From NCBI RefSeq assembly GCF_000716675.1, contig NZ_JNXT01000055.1, forward strand, positions 1-56,208: 56,208 bases of DNA, read 5' to 3'. The position numbers and the translations under genes are program-made. Position 1 is the first letter of the stretch, and every line of letters begins with the position of its first letter. Positions 41,840 through 50,185 of the stretch are shown here, piece by piece. The notes beneath the pieces are model-generated. The model was not told where the DNA came from, made no database searches, and was given only the letters and a program-made list of their open reading frames with translations. The stretch is from Streptomyces alboflavus (GTDB taxonomy: Bacteria > Actinomycetota > Actinomycetes > Streptomycetales > Streptomycetaceae).

Positions 41840-43177
41840 TCAGGGCCGCAGGCTGCGCAGCCCGTCCGTGACCCCACCCGCTATGTCCCTGACCTTCTCG
41901 GCACCGTCCCCGAGCACTCCGGCCGCATCCTTGGCGGTGTCCACCACCTTGCCCGGCTCCACCGTGATCTCGAGGCCGACGGCGCCGGGCCCGAGACCGG
42001 CCTTGGCGCCGATTTTGTACTTTCCGTCCTCGTCCCTGAAGAGCAGCTTGCCCTCCACGCCGGCCCCCTTCCAGCCCTCGGCCGTGGCGCCCAGGCCGAT
42101 GCCGCCGAGGTCGCCGCCTCCGGCAACCCCGCCTTTCGCCCCGGCGAACAGCTTTCCCCCGATCGCGAACCCGTCCAAGCCGGCCTTCGCTTCGCCCGAG
42201 GCCTCGGCCCCCGCGAACCCGGTCCCCCGGCCGTAGACACCGAAGTTCCCCGCTTCCGCCCGCCCCTCGACCATGCCCCGGGCCCCCGCAGACGCTTCGC
42301 CGTTGAGGTTGACTCCGGCGTTGGAGATGTCGAGGCCCCCCGTGACCCTGGCCCCGCCATACACGTCGGCGATGCCGGAGAACGTCCGGTGCCCGTCGGT
42401 GATCTTCCCGTCCGCGGTCAGATGGAACCCGTCGGCCGCCAGCTTGACCATGCCTTGTCTGCCGTAACCCGGCCCGGAGACGGCGTAGTCGATGCCGGGT
42501 CCGGTGAGGACGACACTCCCGTCGGCCCGCCACGATGTGCCGTCCGACGAGGCATCGCCCGAGGGGGCGACGCAGGGCTTGTCCAGGTTCCCGTCGGCGT
42601 AGGGGTTGAAGCCGATGGAGCCGCCGCGCTTCGCGGGGTCGCCGCCCGCCGCGCGCGTCAGGGCCCGGCGCACACTCTGGTCGGCGTCGTCCACGGCCCG
42701 TACCGTGTCGGCGATCCGCTCGGTCCACTCCTGCGCCGCACCGCGAGCCTTGGCCATCACGGCCGCGTAGTCGGGATCGTTGTCGGTGCTGCCGCCCGCG
42801 GAGTGCTTGTCGAGGCCGACGTACGTGGCCCTGCCCGAGCTGTCGACCTTGAAGTCCTTCGCCTCGGCGTCGGCGACCAGGTCCCGCAGGGACTTCTGCA
42901 TCCCGGTCAGCTTGGTGTGCGCCTGCTTCAGCAGGCTGGCGAGGGCCAGTGCCTCCTGTCTGGCAGCCGCGTACTCGAACCCCGTTGCCGTCGCGCTCTT
43001 CTGGTGGGCGCGGAAGGCCTCACCCTCCCACTTGCCGTTGGCCAGCGCCCGCGGCACCAACTTCTCGTAGTCGTCCTTGAGTTCGCCGAATCGGTCACCC
43101 ATCTTCCGCCAGGCGTCGGACACGTCCGACAGTGGCGACAGATCGGCGGTCATCACGTCTTGATATGTCAGTGCCAC
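41840..43177 (-). CDS. WXG-domain protein with glycine-rich C-terminal region (type VII cargo-like)
   Basis: This 445-residue protein has a helical N-terminal WXG100-like domain (about 10-110) with NGKWEGEAFRAH placing Trp-Glu-Gly between two helices. A middle region of Gly/Asp-rich strands follows, then a long Gly/Ala-rich beta-repeat stretch (about 270-420; AGAKGGVAGGGDLGGIG). That layout is typical of actinomycete type VII secretion substrates. No toxin motif is visible at the C-terminus. The start is a GTG at 43177 behind a GGAGGGGGAG tract. It follows the smaller WXG gene by 22 bp. No ESX membrane components are in the window. Confidence 0.75.
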   Translation of the reverse strand: MALTYQDVMTADLSPLSDVSDAWRKMGDRFGELKDDYEKLVPRALANGKWEGEAFRAHQKSATATGFEYAAARQEALALASLLKQAHTKLTGMQKSLRDLVADAEAKDFKVDSSGRATYVGLDKHSAGGSTDNDPDYAAVMAKARGAAQEWTERIADTVRAVDDADQSVRRALTRAAGGDPAKRGGSIGFNPYADGNLDKPCVAPSGDASSDGTSWRADGSVVLTGPGIDYAVSGPGYGRQGMVKLAADGFHLTADGKITDGHRTFSGIADVYGGARVTGGLDISNAGVNLNGEASAGARGMVEGRAEAGNFGVYGRGTGFAGAEASGEAKAGLDGFAIGGKLFAGAKGGVAGGGDLGGIGLGATAEGWKGAGVEGKLLFRDEDGKYKIGAKAGLGPGAVGLEITVEPGKVVDTAKDAAGVLGDGAEKVRDIAGGVTDGLRSLRP

Positions 43178-43199
43178 GGTCCCGCTCCCCCTCCGGACG

Positions 43200-43670
43200 T
43201 CACATGCCGTCGAACGCGCTGGCCGGTCGCCGCAGCACACCTATGCCTGCGACTTGGGTACCGATGCCGACGTCAGGGGAGTGCAGGGCGTTCTTCGCGC
43301 CGCGCAGCCCGTTCATCTCCTCGTGCAGACGTGTGAGCAGTGCCGAGGTCTGGCCCTGCCACACCGCCATGGCGTCGGAGAGCCCCTTGTGCGTGGCCCA
43401 GCTCGACAGGTCGCCGCTCAGGCCCGTGTCGGGCTTCCCCATGCCTCCCTGCGGGGAGCCCGGACCGGCCAACGGCGCGTGCACCTGGCCGCCGCCCTCG
43501 GCCATCTGTCCGGCGGCCTTCGTGTCCGGCAGCAGCCGGTTCTCCATGAACCGGGCGGCGCGCTCCTTGTCCGTCGCCGAACTCGCCAGTGACGTCTCCC
43601 CGGCACCGCCCCACGCCGGATCCGTCTGGGCCAGTTGCATGCGCCGGCCCGCGTCTTCCTCTGAGCCCAT
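43200..43670 (-). CDS. Small WXG-containing protein (type VII partner-like)
   Basis: This 156-residue helical protein is charged and Met/Ala-rich, with a WXG-type turn in AMAVWQGQTSALLTRLHEEM near residue 115. It is encoded just upstream of the larger WXG protein, the usual arrangement for heterodimeric type VII substrates. The ATG at 43670 has GGGGG four bases off; a GTG at 43694 is an alternative start. Secretion is inferred, not shown. Confidence 0.65.
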   Translation of the reverse strand: MGSEEDAGRRMQLAQTDPAWGGAGETSLASSATDKERAARFMENRLLPDTKAAGQMAEGGGQVHAPLAGPGSPQGGMGKPDTGLSGDLSSWATHKGLSDAMAVWQGQTSALLTRLHEEMNGLRGAKNALHSPDVGIGTQVAGIGVLRRPASAFDGM

Positions 43671-43797
43671 GGCTCCCCCGTTTGCTGTTCCCACCCTCGC
43701 CTGGTCGTGGCTGAGGGAGAGGTGCGTACGCCTGTGGTCAGCGTAGCGTCAATTCCCCTGTGCAAACTAGTGGGTTGGGGGAGACAGGCGCCGTGAT

Positions 43798-45129
43798 TCA
43801 GTCGGAGGTACGCGTGATGTGCACCCGGTAATTCCCCTCCAGATCCGCCCCCGCGACGGTGACCCGCACCCCCGCCTCCCGGTCCCGGAACGTTTCGCCG
43901 GGGGTGTAGGGGGCGTCCGAGAGTTCGGCGTGGACGTTGGGGCTGCGGGTGCAGCCGCCGCTGTCGCGGGTGGCGTCGGAGACCGTGATGGGGCCGCGGC
44001 CGGTGTCGACGTCGGCGTCGACGCGGTAGATGAGGACGCCGGGGCGGCAGACGGCCTCGTCGTTGCCCGCCTGGGTGCGGACCTCGACGGCGTAGCCGGT
44101 CTTCTTGGTGAGGGGGATGAAGGCGAGCTTCGTGCCGCCGTTCCCGGCCAGCGGGCTGAGCAGGTGTTCCGTGGTGCCGGGGGAGGCGGCGCAGTGCACC
44201 TGGGTGTCGTCGAGCCAGCCCAGCTTCCACTTGTGCCAGGCGAGCAGGTCGTTCCCGGCGCCCCAGTCCTCGCTCATGATGTCCCAGTGGCCGACCGCGC
44301 CCCCGCCGTCCTGCGTGTACAGGTCGGGCAGGCCGAAGACGTGGCCGTTCTCGTGCGGGAGCACGCGGTAGCCGGTCTGGTCGTAGCTGCCGGAGCCGTC
44401 GTCCTGGCGGCTGTAGACGAAGGACGCGTTGGAGACCGGCACGCCGTCGGCGACGGGCGCCTCATGGTTGCCCGCGAACGTCACCGACAGGACCGTGTCG
44501 AGCGCGGAGGGGCCCGCGTTCGGGGTGACGAGGACGTTCACCAGGTCGTACTCCGAGAAGTCCACGTCGGCGTCGGCCGCGGCCACGATGTCGTCGACCA
44601 GCTCCCGGTAGCCGGGGTCGAAGGGGGCGCCGCGCTCTATCCCGTACTTCTTGAAGGGCTTCGGCATCCGCAGCCAGTCCTGGACGGGCGCCTCCGCGCG
44701 GTAGTCCACGCGGCCGTAGGAGCTGGTGCGGAACCAGTCCGTGGTCTGCGGGAAGAACTCCCCGAGCCGGTCGAGCGCGGAGCCCTCGCCGGGGGCGTCG
44801 GAGAAGTCGATCATCAGGTTCAGGGCCCGCACCGTGCCGGTGGAGCGGGCGTAGCCGGGGCCCGTGGGGATGCCCTCGGGCATCTGCACCCCGAGGTCCC
44901 CGCTGATCATGCACGGGCCGAGGGCGGTCGGCCGCGCCTGCGCCGTGGACCCCGCGGCCGACGGCGTCTCGGCCATCAGCCGTCCGGTGCTCGCCGACGC
45001 GGTCACCGCCAGGGCGAGGGCCGTGAGCCCGGCGAGGGCCGCCGTGCGCGGCGGGACCCGACGGGCCGCCCGGGCCGCCCGATCGCGCGGGCGGGGGCGG
45101 GCTATCGGCTTCGGGGTCGGCTGCTGCAT
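43798..45129 (-). CDS. Secreted M6-family metalloprotease
   Basis: This 443-residue exported protein has an Arg-rich N-terminus and hydrophobic segment (TAALAGLTALALAVTASAS). The catalytic zinc site HENGHVFGLPD lies near residue 285, matching the M6 (immune inhibitor A-like) HExxHxxGxPD pattern, with FMSEDWGAG-type downstream residues (DIMSEDWGAG) forming the Met-turn. A C-terminal beta domain ends VAGADLEGNYRVHITR. It would degrade extracellular protein. The ATG at 45129 has GGAGGG seven bases upstream. A Crp-like palindrome lies about 140 bp upstream. Confidence 0.9.
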   Translation of the reverse strand: MQQPTPKPIARPRPRDRAARAARRVPPRTAALAGLTALALAVTASASTGRLMAETPSAAGSTAQARPTALGPCMISGDLGVQMPEGIPTGPGYARSTGTVRALNLMIDFSDAPGEGSALDRLGEFFPQTTDWFRTSSYGRVDYRAEAPVQDWLRMPKPFKKYGIERGAPFDPGYRELVDDIVAAADADVDFSEYDLVNVLVTPNAGPSALDTVLSVTFAGNHEAPVADGVPVSNASFVYSRQDDGSGSYDQTGYRVLPHENGHVFGLPDLYTQDGGGAVGHWDIMSEDWGAGNDLLAWHKWKLGWLDDTQVHCAASPGTTEHLLSPLAGNGGTKLAFIPLTKKTGYAVEVRTQAGNDEAVCRPGVLIYRVDADVDTGRGPITVSDATRDSGGCTRSPNVHAELSDAPYTPGETFRDREAGVRVTVAGADLEGNYRVHITRTSD

Positions 45130-45263
45130 GCGTGAGCCCTCCACTCCGCGGCAGCCGCCGGTCCTGGCTGCACCCTGTTCGCTCACCCTGTGCCGGGGTG
45201 TGCGCGGGCGCTCGCTGAGCGCGACCGATCGTGGGTTTCCGCCGGTGGGAGGGGGTGGCATGA

Positions 45264-45283
45264 GATGTGACTCAGGTCACATC
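45264..45283. promoter_or_regulatory. Crp/FNR-type palindrome
   Basis: GATGTGAC (45264-45271) and GTCACATC (45276-45283) are perfect arms with 4 bp between. The core is TGTGA-N6-TCACA, the classical Crp consensus. It lies between the M6 protease (minus, 45129) and TetR (plus, 45455) genes, so it may control either. The rest of the 325-bp gap has no gene. Confidence 0.6.
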
Positions 45284-45311
45284 AGGGTCGGGAAATAAGC
45301 GGGGATCGTTT

Positions 45312-45344
45312 CCCCGTTTAGACCGGTGTCCGTGCGAAACGGGG
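45312..45344. promoter_or_regulatory. Inverted repeat upstream of tetR
   Basis: CCCCGTTT (45312-45319) and AAACGGGG (45337-45344) form an 8-bp inverted repeat spaced by 17 bp. It lies about 110 bp before the TetR start and is a candidate operator for that regulator. Confidence 0.4.
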
Positions 45345-45454
45345 ATCCACTCCCCGGATCGCGCACCTCAGTTCTCCCACCGGGAAAATCGTTGGACCCG
45401 CCGTCGCGAGCCCTGCGAGCCTGAGGCCTTTGACCGCTTAGGGGAGTGTTCGCC

Positions 45455-46171
45455 GTGGAAACCGCCACCGCCGCGCAGCGCCGTGTATCCCGTCCGCGGG
45501 CCGACGCCCTGCGCAACCGGGAGCGGATCGTCACCGCCGCCCGCGAGATGTTCGTCGAGCAGGGCCCCGACGTGCCCCTGGACGAGATCGCGCGCCGCGC
45601 CGGAGTCGGCAACGCCACGGTCTACCGCCACTTCCCCGACCGCGGCGAACTCGTGCACCACGTCGTCCTGTGGGTCACCGACCGCATCACGGCCCAGGCC
45701 GACGAGGCGACCGCGGCCGCCGAGGCCGACCCCGGGGCCGCCTTCGAGGCGCTGCGGGCCTTCGTCCACGCCGCGGTGGACGAGCGCATCGGCGCCCTCT
45801 GCCCGATCCTCCACGAGGACATCGACCCCGACCATCCCGATCTGCACGCCGCCCGTGTCCGGCTCGAAGACGCCGTCGAAGGGCTGATGGCGCGAGGTCG
45901 CGCCGTCGGGCAGCTGCGTACCGACATCGCCGTCGGGGATCTGATGGTCGCCCTCTCCCAACTGACCAGGCCGCTGCCCGGCGCCGGCTGCCTGGTGGAC
46001 TTCGACCAGTTCGTCCACCGCCATCTCCAGCTGTTCCTGGACGGCCTGATGGCACCGGCCCGCTCCGAACTCCCGGGGCACGCCGCGACGTTGGAGGAGC
46101 TGCGCCGCGACCACGACCAGCGGCGGCAGCGGCAGCCGCGCATCAGCGAGGAGGGTCTGGGTCAAAAGTAG
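45455..46171 (+). CDS. TetR-family regulator
   Basis: This 238-residue protein has a TetR helix-turn-helix: RERIVTAAREMFVEQGPDVP, then LDEIARRAGVGNATVYRHFP as the recognition helix (ending near residue 65). The all-helical ligand domain has an SBP-like end with a charged tail. The GTG at 45455 has GGGGAG eight bases upstream. It is 98 bp ahead of a DHA2 pump gene in the same direction, so it probably represses that pump and itself. Confidence 0.9.
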   Translation: METATAAQRRVSRPRADALRNRERIVTAAREMFVEQGPDVPLDEIARRAGVGNATVYRHFPDRGELVHHVVLWVTDRITAQADEATAAAEADPGAAFEALRAFVHAAVDERIGALCPILHEDIDPDHPDLHAARVRLEDAVEGLMARGRAVGQLRTDIAVGDLMVALSQLTRPLPGAGCLVDFDQFVHRHLQLFLDGLMAPARSELPGHAATLEELRRDHDQRRQRQPRISEEGLGQK

Positions 46172-46269
46172 GACCCGGCCTCAGGACCAGAGGCCCATGT
46201 GCTCGCACGCCCATCGGGTGTCTCTTATCTCCCGTAATCACCTCTTTGTCTTCCTAGGTGGACCCACCC

Positions 46270-47799
46270 ATGTCTCAATCACCCGTCACCTCACCCGCTC
46301 CCGACCCCATGCGCTGGAAGGCGCTCGCCTTCATCGCGATCGCGCAGCTCATGGTGGTGCTCGACGCGACCATCGTGAACATCGCGCTGCCGTCCGCCCA
46401 GGAGGATCTCGGCATATCCGAGGGCAACAAGCAGTGGGTGATCACGGCCTACGCCCTCGCCTTCGGCGGTCTGCTCCTGTTCGGCGGCCGCATCTCCGAC
46501 CTGTGGGGCCGTAAGCGCACCTTCGTGACCGGCCTCATCGGCTTCGCCGCGGCCTCCGCCCTCGGCGGCGCCGCGACCGGCGAGGCCATGATGCTCGGCG
46601 CCCGCGCGCTGCAGGGTCTGTTCGGCGCGCTGCTCGCGCCCGCCGCCCTGTCGCTGATCGCGGTGATGTTCACCGAGGCCAAGGAGCGCGCCAAGGCGTT
46701 CGGCATCTACGGTGCGATCGCCGGTGGCGGTGGCGCCGTCGGCCTGATCCTCGGCGGCTTCCTCACCGAGTACCTGAACTGGCGCTGGACGTTCTTCGTG
46801 AACATCCCGTTCGCGATCATCGCCGCCGTCGGCGCGTACTTCGTGGTCCGTGAGCCCGCCGAGGGCCGCAACCGCTCGCCGCTCGACATCCCCGGCGTGG
46901 TCCTGTCCACCCTCGGTCTGGTCGCGCTCGTCTACGGCTTCACGCGCGCCGAGTCCGACGGCTGGACCGACGCCGTGACCATGACCATGTTCGTCGCCTC
47001 CGTCGTTCTGCTCGCCGCGTTCGCCGTCACCGAGTCCAAGGTCAAGTCGCCGCTGCTCCCGCTGCGCGTCCTGACCGAGCGCAACCGAGGTGGCGTCTAC
47101 CTCTCCCTCGGCCTCGCGATCATCGCGATGTTCGGCCTGTTCCTGTTCCTCACGTACTACCTGCAGATCGTCAAGGGCTTCTCGCCGGTCAAGACGGGCT
47201 TCGCGTTCCTGCCGATGATCATCGGCATGATCGTGGGCTCGACGCAGATCGGAACCCGCCTGATGACCCGCGTCGCGCCGCGCCTGCTGATGGGTCCCGG
47301 CTTCCTGCTCGCCGCCGTCGGCATGCTGCTCCTGACGCAGCTGGAGGTCGACACCTCGTACGCCGGTCTGATCCTGCCCGCGCAGCTGATGCTGGGCCTC
47401 GGCATGGGTACGGCGTTCATGCCCGCCATGTCGCTGGCCACGCACGGCGTCGAGCCGCGTGACGCCGGTGTCGCCTCCGCGATGGTCAACACCTCGCAGC
47501 AGGTCGGCGGCGCCATCGGCACGGCCCTGCTCAACACCATCGCGGCCTCCGCGACCACCGCGTACCTCACCGACCACGCGGCCTCCGCCACCACCCCGGC
47601 GGCGCAGAAGCTGCTCGCCGCCCAGTCCATGGTGGAGGGCTACACCACCGCCATCTGGTGGGCGGTCGGCATCCTCGTGGTGGCGTCGGCGATCGCCTTC
47701 GTCCTGGTCAACACCGGTGCCGACGACGGCTCCGCGACGGCCTCCAGCGATGGTGAGGGCGTCGAGGACGCGGTGAAGATCCCGGTCGTGGCGCACTGA
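46270..47799 (+). CDS. DHA2-family MFS drug/proton antiporter (first pump)
   Basis: This 509-residue protein has the 14-helix DHA2 layout. MVVLDATIVNIALPSAQEDL in the first helix and loop matches motif D1 of the family; GGRISDLWGRKRTFVTG is motif A; ILGGFLTEYLNWRWTFFVN is motif C. It should expel hydrophobic compounds using the proton gradient. The ATG at 46270 has AGGTGG upstream. TetR precedes it, and a convergent MarR gene follows across a shared hairpin. Substrate unknown. Confidence 0.92.
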   Translation: MSQSPVTSPAPDPMRWKALAFIAIAQLMVVLDATIVNIALPSAQEDLGISEGNKQWVITAYALAFGGLLLFGGRISDLWGRKRTFVTGLIGFAAASALGGAATGEAMMLGARALQGLFGALLAPAALSLIAVMFTEAKERAKAFGIYGAIAGGGGAVGLILGGFLTEYLNWRWTFFVNIPFAIIAAVGAYFVVREPAEGRNRSPLDIPGVVLSTLGLVALVYGFTRAESDGWTDAVTMTMFVASVVLLAAFAVTESKVKSPLLPLRVLTERNRGGVYLSLGLAIIAMFGLFLFLTYYLQIVKGFSPVKTGFAFLPMIIGMIVGSTQIGTRLMTRVAPRLLMGPGFLLAAVGMLLLTQLEVDTSYAGLILPAQLMLGLGMGTAFMPAMSLATHGVEPRDAGVASAMVNTSQQVGGAIGTALLNTIAASATTAYLTDHAASATTPAAQKLLAAQSMVEGYTTAIWWAVGILVVASAIAFVLVNTGADDGSATASSDGEGVEDAVKIPVVAH

Positions 47800-47829
47800 C
47801 GCCACGTACCACCGCATGACACGGCGGGC

Positions 47830-47870
47830 CGGACCTGCCCGGCGCTCCTAGCGGAGCCAGGGCAGGTCCG
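47830..47870. terminator. Hairpin between DHA2 pump and marR
   Basis: GGACCTGCCC (47831-47840) pairs with GGGCAGGTCC (47860-47869), extended by one outer pair and an imperfect inner stem. It overlaps the last codons of marR and can serve both convergent genes. Confidence 0.65.
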
Positions 47871-48375
47871 CCCCCACGTCCTTGGGCTGAAGTCCCTCGG
47901 CGACGATCCTCATGATCTCGCCGAGGGACTTCTGCTGTTGGGGGCTCAGCCGGTCGAAGAGGGCCTGGCGCACCGCGTGCACATGCCCCGGAGCGGTCTG
48001 GCGCAGCACCTCGAAGCCCTCGTCCGTGAGGATCGCGAACTGCCCGCGCTTGTCCGTCGCGCAGTCCTCGCGCCGCACCCAGCCGCTCTTCTCCAGGCGC
48101 GCGATCGCGTGCGAGAGCCGGGACCGGGTGATCTTCGAGCTCTTCGCCAGCTCGGTCATGCGCAGGCGGCGCCGGGGTGCGGCGGACAGCTGCACCAGCA
48201 GGCCGTAGTAGACGTGCGGCATGCCCGCGTCGCGCTGGAGCTGCCGGTCGAGGAAGTCCTCCAGGAGCGTGGAGGCGTGTATGTACGCCAGCCAGGTGCG
48301 CTGTTCCTCGTCATCGAGCCAGCGCGGTCCTGTGGTGTCCGCGGCGTTCGCGGTCGCGGTGGATGGCGTGTCCAT
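47848..48375 (-). CDS. MarR-family regulator
   Basis: This 175-residue protein has an N-terminal Thr/Ala lead, then the MarR helical dimer and winged helix: LRMTELAKSSKITRSRLSHA is the recognition region and SGWVRREDCATDKRGQF is the wing. It ends PQQQKSLGEIMRIVAEGL in the dimerisation helix. The ATG at 48375 has no ribosome site, but TACAGT lies seven bases upstream, so a leaderless message is likely. It is convergent with the DHA2 gene and 173 bp from the questin-oxidase gene upstream. Confidence 0.88.
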   Translation of the reverse strand: MDTPSTATANAADTTGPRWLDDEEQRTWLAYIHASTLLEDFLDRQLQRDAGMPHVYYGLLVQLSAAPRRRLRMTELAKSSKITRSRLSHAIARLEKSGWVRREDCATDKRGQFAILTDEGFEVLRQTAPGHVHAVRQALFDRLSPQQQKSLGEIMRIVAEGLQPKDVGADLPWLR

Positions 48376-48548
48376 GTATCCCACTGTACGAGGCCTTTCT
48401 GTGTCCCCCGGAGCGGTGCCCGTATGTCCCCCGGAGCGTGCCTCCTCGTGTGCCTCGTGTGCCCGGAGCGGGGCCCGGCCGCACACGCCGCCGCGCCCCG
48501 CCCGCCCCCGGCGTGCGGTTCGCCGCGAGGCGGGGCGCTTCGACTCGT

Positions 48549-49643
48549 TCAGAGCGTGGGCGGGTTGAGCTCCACGCCCCGCAGCGCGGCGGCCCGCGCC
48601 AGGCGGTCGCCCACGTCCAGGGCGGTGTCCGCGAACTTGATCGTGTGGTCGTCGCCGTGCGCGGCGGCCCGCGCGAAGACCTCGTCGAAGGTGCTGCGGC
48701 CCGCTTCCGAGTCGGCTTCCCGGTACGTCTCCGGGGTGGCCGGCGAGTAGGCCGCGGTCACCGCCGCGCTCGCCGCCCAGGCCGCGTCCAGGGAGGCGGG
48801 CCACAGCTCGCGGGGGAGCGCGGGCAGGGTGCGCAGGACGGCGTTGGGGGCGGTCGCCGCGTGCACCAGCATGATCGGCTCGCCGTGACCGTGGGAGGCG
48901 AAGCGGTGCACGGCGGCGGTGACGAGGTCGGCGAGGCGGGCGCGGGCGGCCTCGGGGTCGGGGTGTGCCGAGCCGCCGGGGGTGCTCCCGGGCCACGCCG
49001 GGACCTGGGTGAGCTGGGCGAAGCGGTCCGGCAGGCTGCCGTCCTGCACCGGGATCCGCTCCACCGCGGCGAGCGCGTCGGCCGCCCCGGCCGACGACGG
49101 CAGGACGACGGGGGTGCGCGGGGGCAGCGGGGTGTGCCGCGCGGCCCAGTAGCCGAGGCCGTGGGCCAGCTCGGCGACGCGGGGCGCGGTCTCGCCGCCG
49201 GGGCCGAGGAGGCTGCGCACGGCGTGGCCGACGCGGATCACCGGGTGCGTGGAGCCGCCCGAGATGCCCGGCAGGAGAACCGGCCACCAGGCGGCGAGCA
49301 CTTCGCGCCAGGGCCGCTCGGCGAGGGCACGCTCGAAGTAGCCGATCCAGTCGGCGGCGCGCCGCGGATCGCCCAGGGCCGTGCGCCAGTCGGCGTCGGT
49401 GACCGGCGTCCCCGGCGCGGGCATGTCCTCCAGCTTGGCGCGGTAGTAGTCGAGCCAGCGGTGCACGGTGTGGCCCTGTCCGCCCCGCACCAGGGCCTCG
49501 ACGGCCATCGGTCCGTGGTTGGTGAGCCGCCCCATGCGCTCGGGTCCTGAGGCGTGCAGGCGCTGCAGGGCCTCGTCGAGGATCCCGCTGTCACCGGGGG
49601 CGGCGACGGCCCCGGCGTGGCTGATTCTGCTCGTGTCGGTCAT
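48549..49643 (-). CDS. Questin oxidase family protein (DUF4243)
   Basis: This 364-residue soluble protein has the family landmarks TNHGPMAVEALVRGG near residue 41, the HRWLDYY segment, the middle HAVRSLLGPG block and the C-terminal HGDDHTIKFADTAL. The type enzyme, fungal GedK-type questin oxidase, performs a Baeyer-Villiger ring opening of an anthraquinone; bacterial members are largely untested. Many His residues are present but no classical flavin motif. No polyketide genes are nearby. It is divergent from hrdD across a 542-bp gap. Confidence 0.85.
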   Translation of the reverse strand: MTDTSRISHAGAVAAPGDSGILDEALQRLHASGPERMGRLTNHGPMAVEALVRGGQGHTVHRWLDYYRAKLEDMPAPGTPVTDADWRTALGDPRRAADWIGYFERALAERPWREVLAAWWPVLLPGISGGSTHPVIRVGHAVRSLLGPGGETAPRVAELAHGLGYWAARHTPLPPRTPVVLPSSAGAADALAAVERIPVQDGSLPDRFAQLTQVPAWPGSTPGGSAHPDPEAARARLADLVTAAVHRFASHGHGEPIMLVHAATAPNAVLRTLPALPRELWPASLDAAWAASAAVTAAYSPATPETYREADSEAGRSTFDEVFARAAAHGDDHTIKFADTALDVGDRLARAAALRGVELNPPTL

Positions 49644-49701
49644 GGCCGCACGCTAAGGCGACCCCATCGGCGGCCGTAACGGTCTGGGGGACTAGGCCCC
49701 T

Positions 49702-49723
49702 GGTCCGAGCGGTTTCTCGGACC
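49702..49723. promoter_or_regulatory. Palindrome upstream of the questin-oxidase gene
   Basis: GGTCCGAG (49702-49709) and CTCGGACC (49716-49723) form a perfect 8-bp inverted repeat with a 6-bp loop, about 60 bp before the gene's start. It is a candidate operator. The rest of 49644-50185 has no gene and carries the hrdD promoter. Confidence 0.45.
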
Positions 49724-50031
49724 GGTACCGCTGAAACGTCCTACCCGAGAATGCCGGATTTGTCCCGCTGGGCAACCATCAGGCGGCGCGGGTCGTCTTC
49801 TGGGTGGGAGAGCGGCCAAAGGCGGCCCTCTTCCGGTGGGACCCGGCGGGAAAGAGGCCGTGTCGATGTGACGGCGGTCTCACGTACGTGGTGGTTGCGG
49901 ATGTCGGTGAGAGCTCCGGGATCGGTCCCGGATCCCGGTCTGACCTGCACCTCTGTACGTTCCGACGGCAACGGCCCGCACTCTGCGGCGGCACAGGGTA
50001 CTGCATGATCACAAAAACGGGTGCGCGGCAT

Positions 50032-50059
50032 GGGAATTCTGTCCGGATTCCAGTCGTTG
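50032..50059 (+). promoter_or_regulatory. Sigma-R-type promoter of hrdD
   Basis: GGGAAT at 50032-50037 and GTTG at 50056-50059 are separated by exactly 18 bp, the consensus for the thiol-stress sigma factor SigR. It lies about 120 bp before the hrdD ATG. hrdD is, from memory, a known SigR target in S. coelicolor. Confidence 0.85.
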
Positions 50060-50185
50060 TTTCCATCGGATGCAGAGCACCTGGGAAGGTGTGCCGTCCA
50101 CCACAGGCCCGGCCCCCGGGCCCGGACCATCAGGGCCACCGGTCCATGACGGACCGACCAGTGACAACCACGCAAGGGAGCACGC

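Noticed and set aside
46219..46228. TGTCTCTTAT similar to the Tn5 mosaic end
   Set aside because: Only ten bases match and the sequence diverges at once; it lies in normal tetR/pump intergenic DNA, unlike the full adapter at 56166.
48549..49643. Secondary-metabolite cluster around the questin-oxidase-family gene
   Set aside because: Neighbours are regulators, a pump and hrdD; there is no polyketide synthase or tailoring set.
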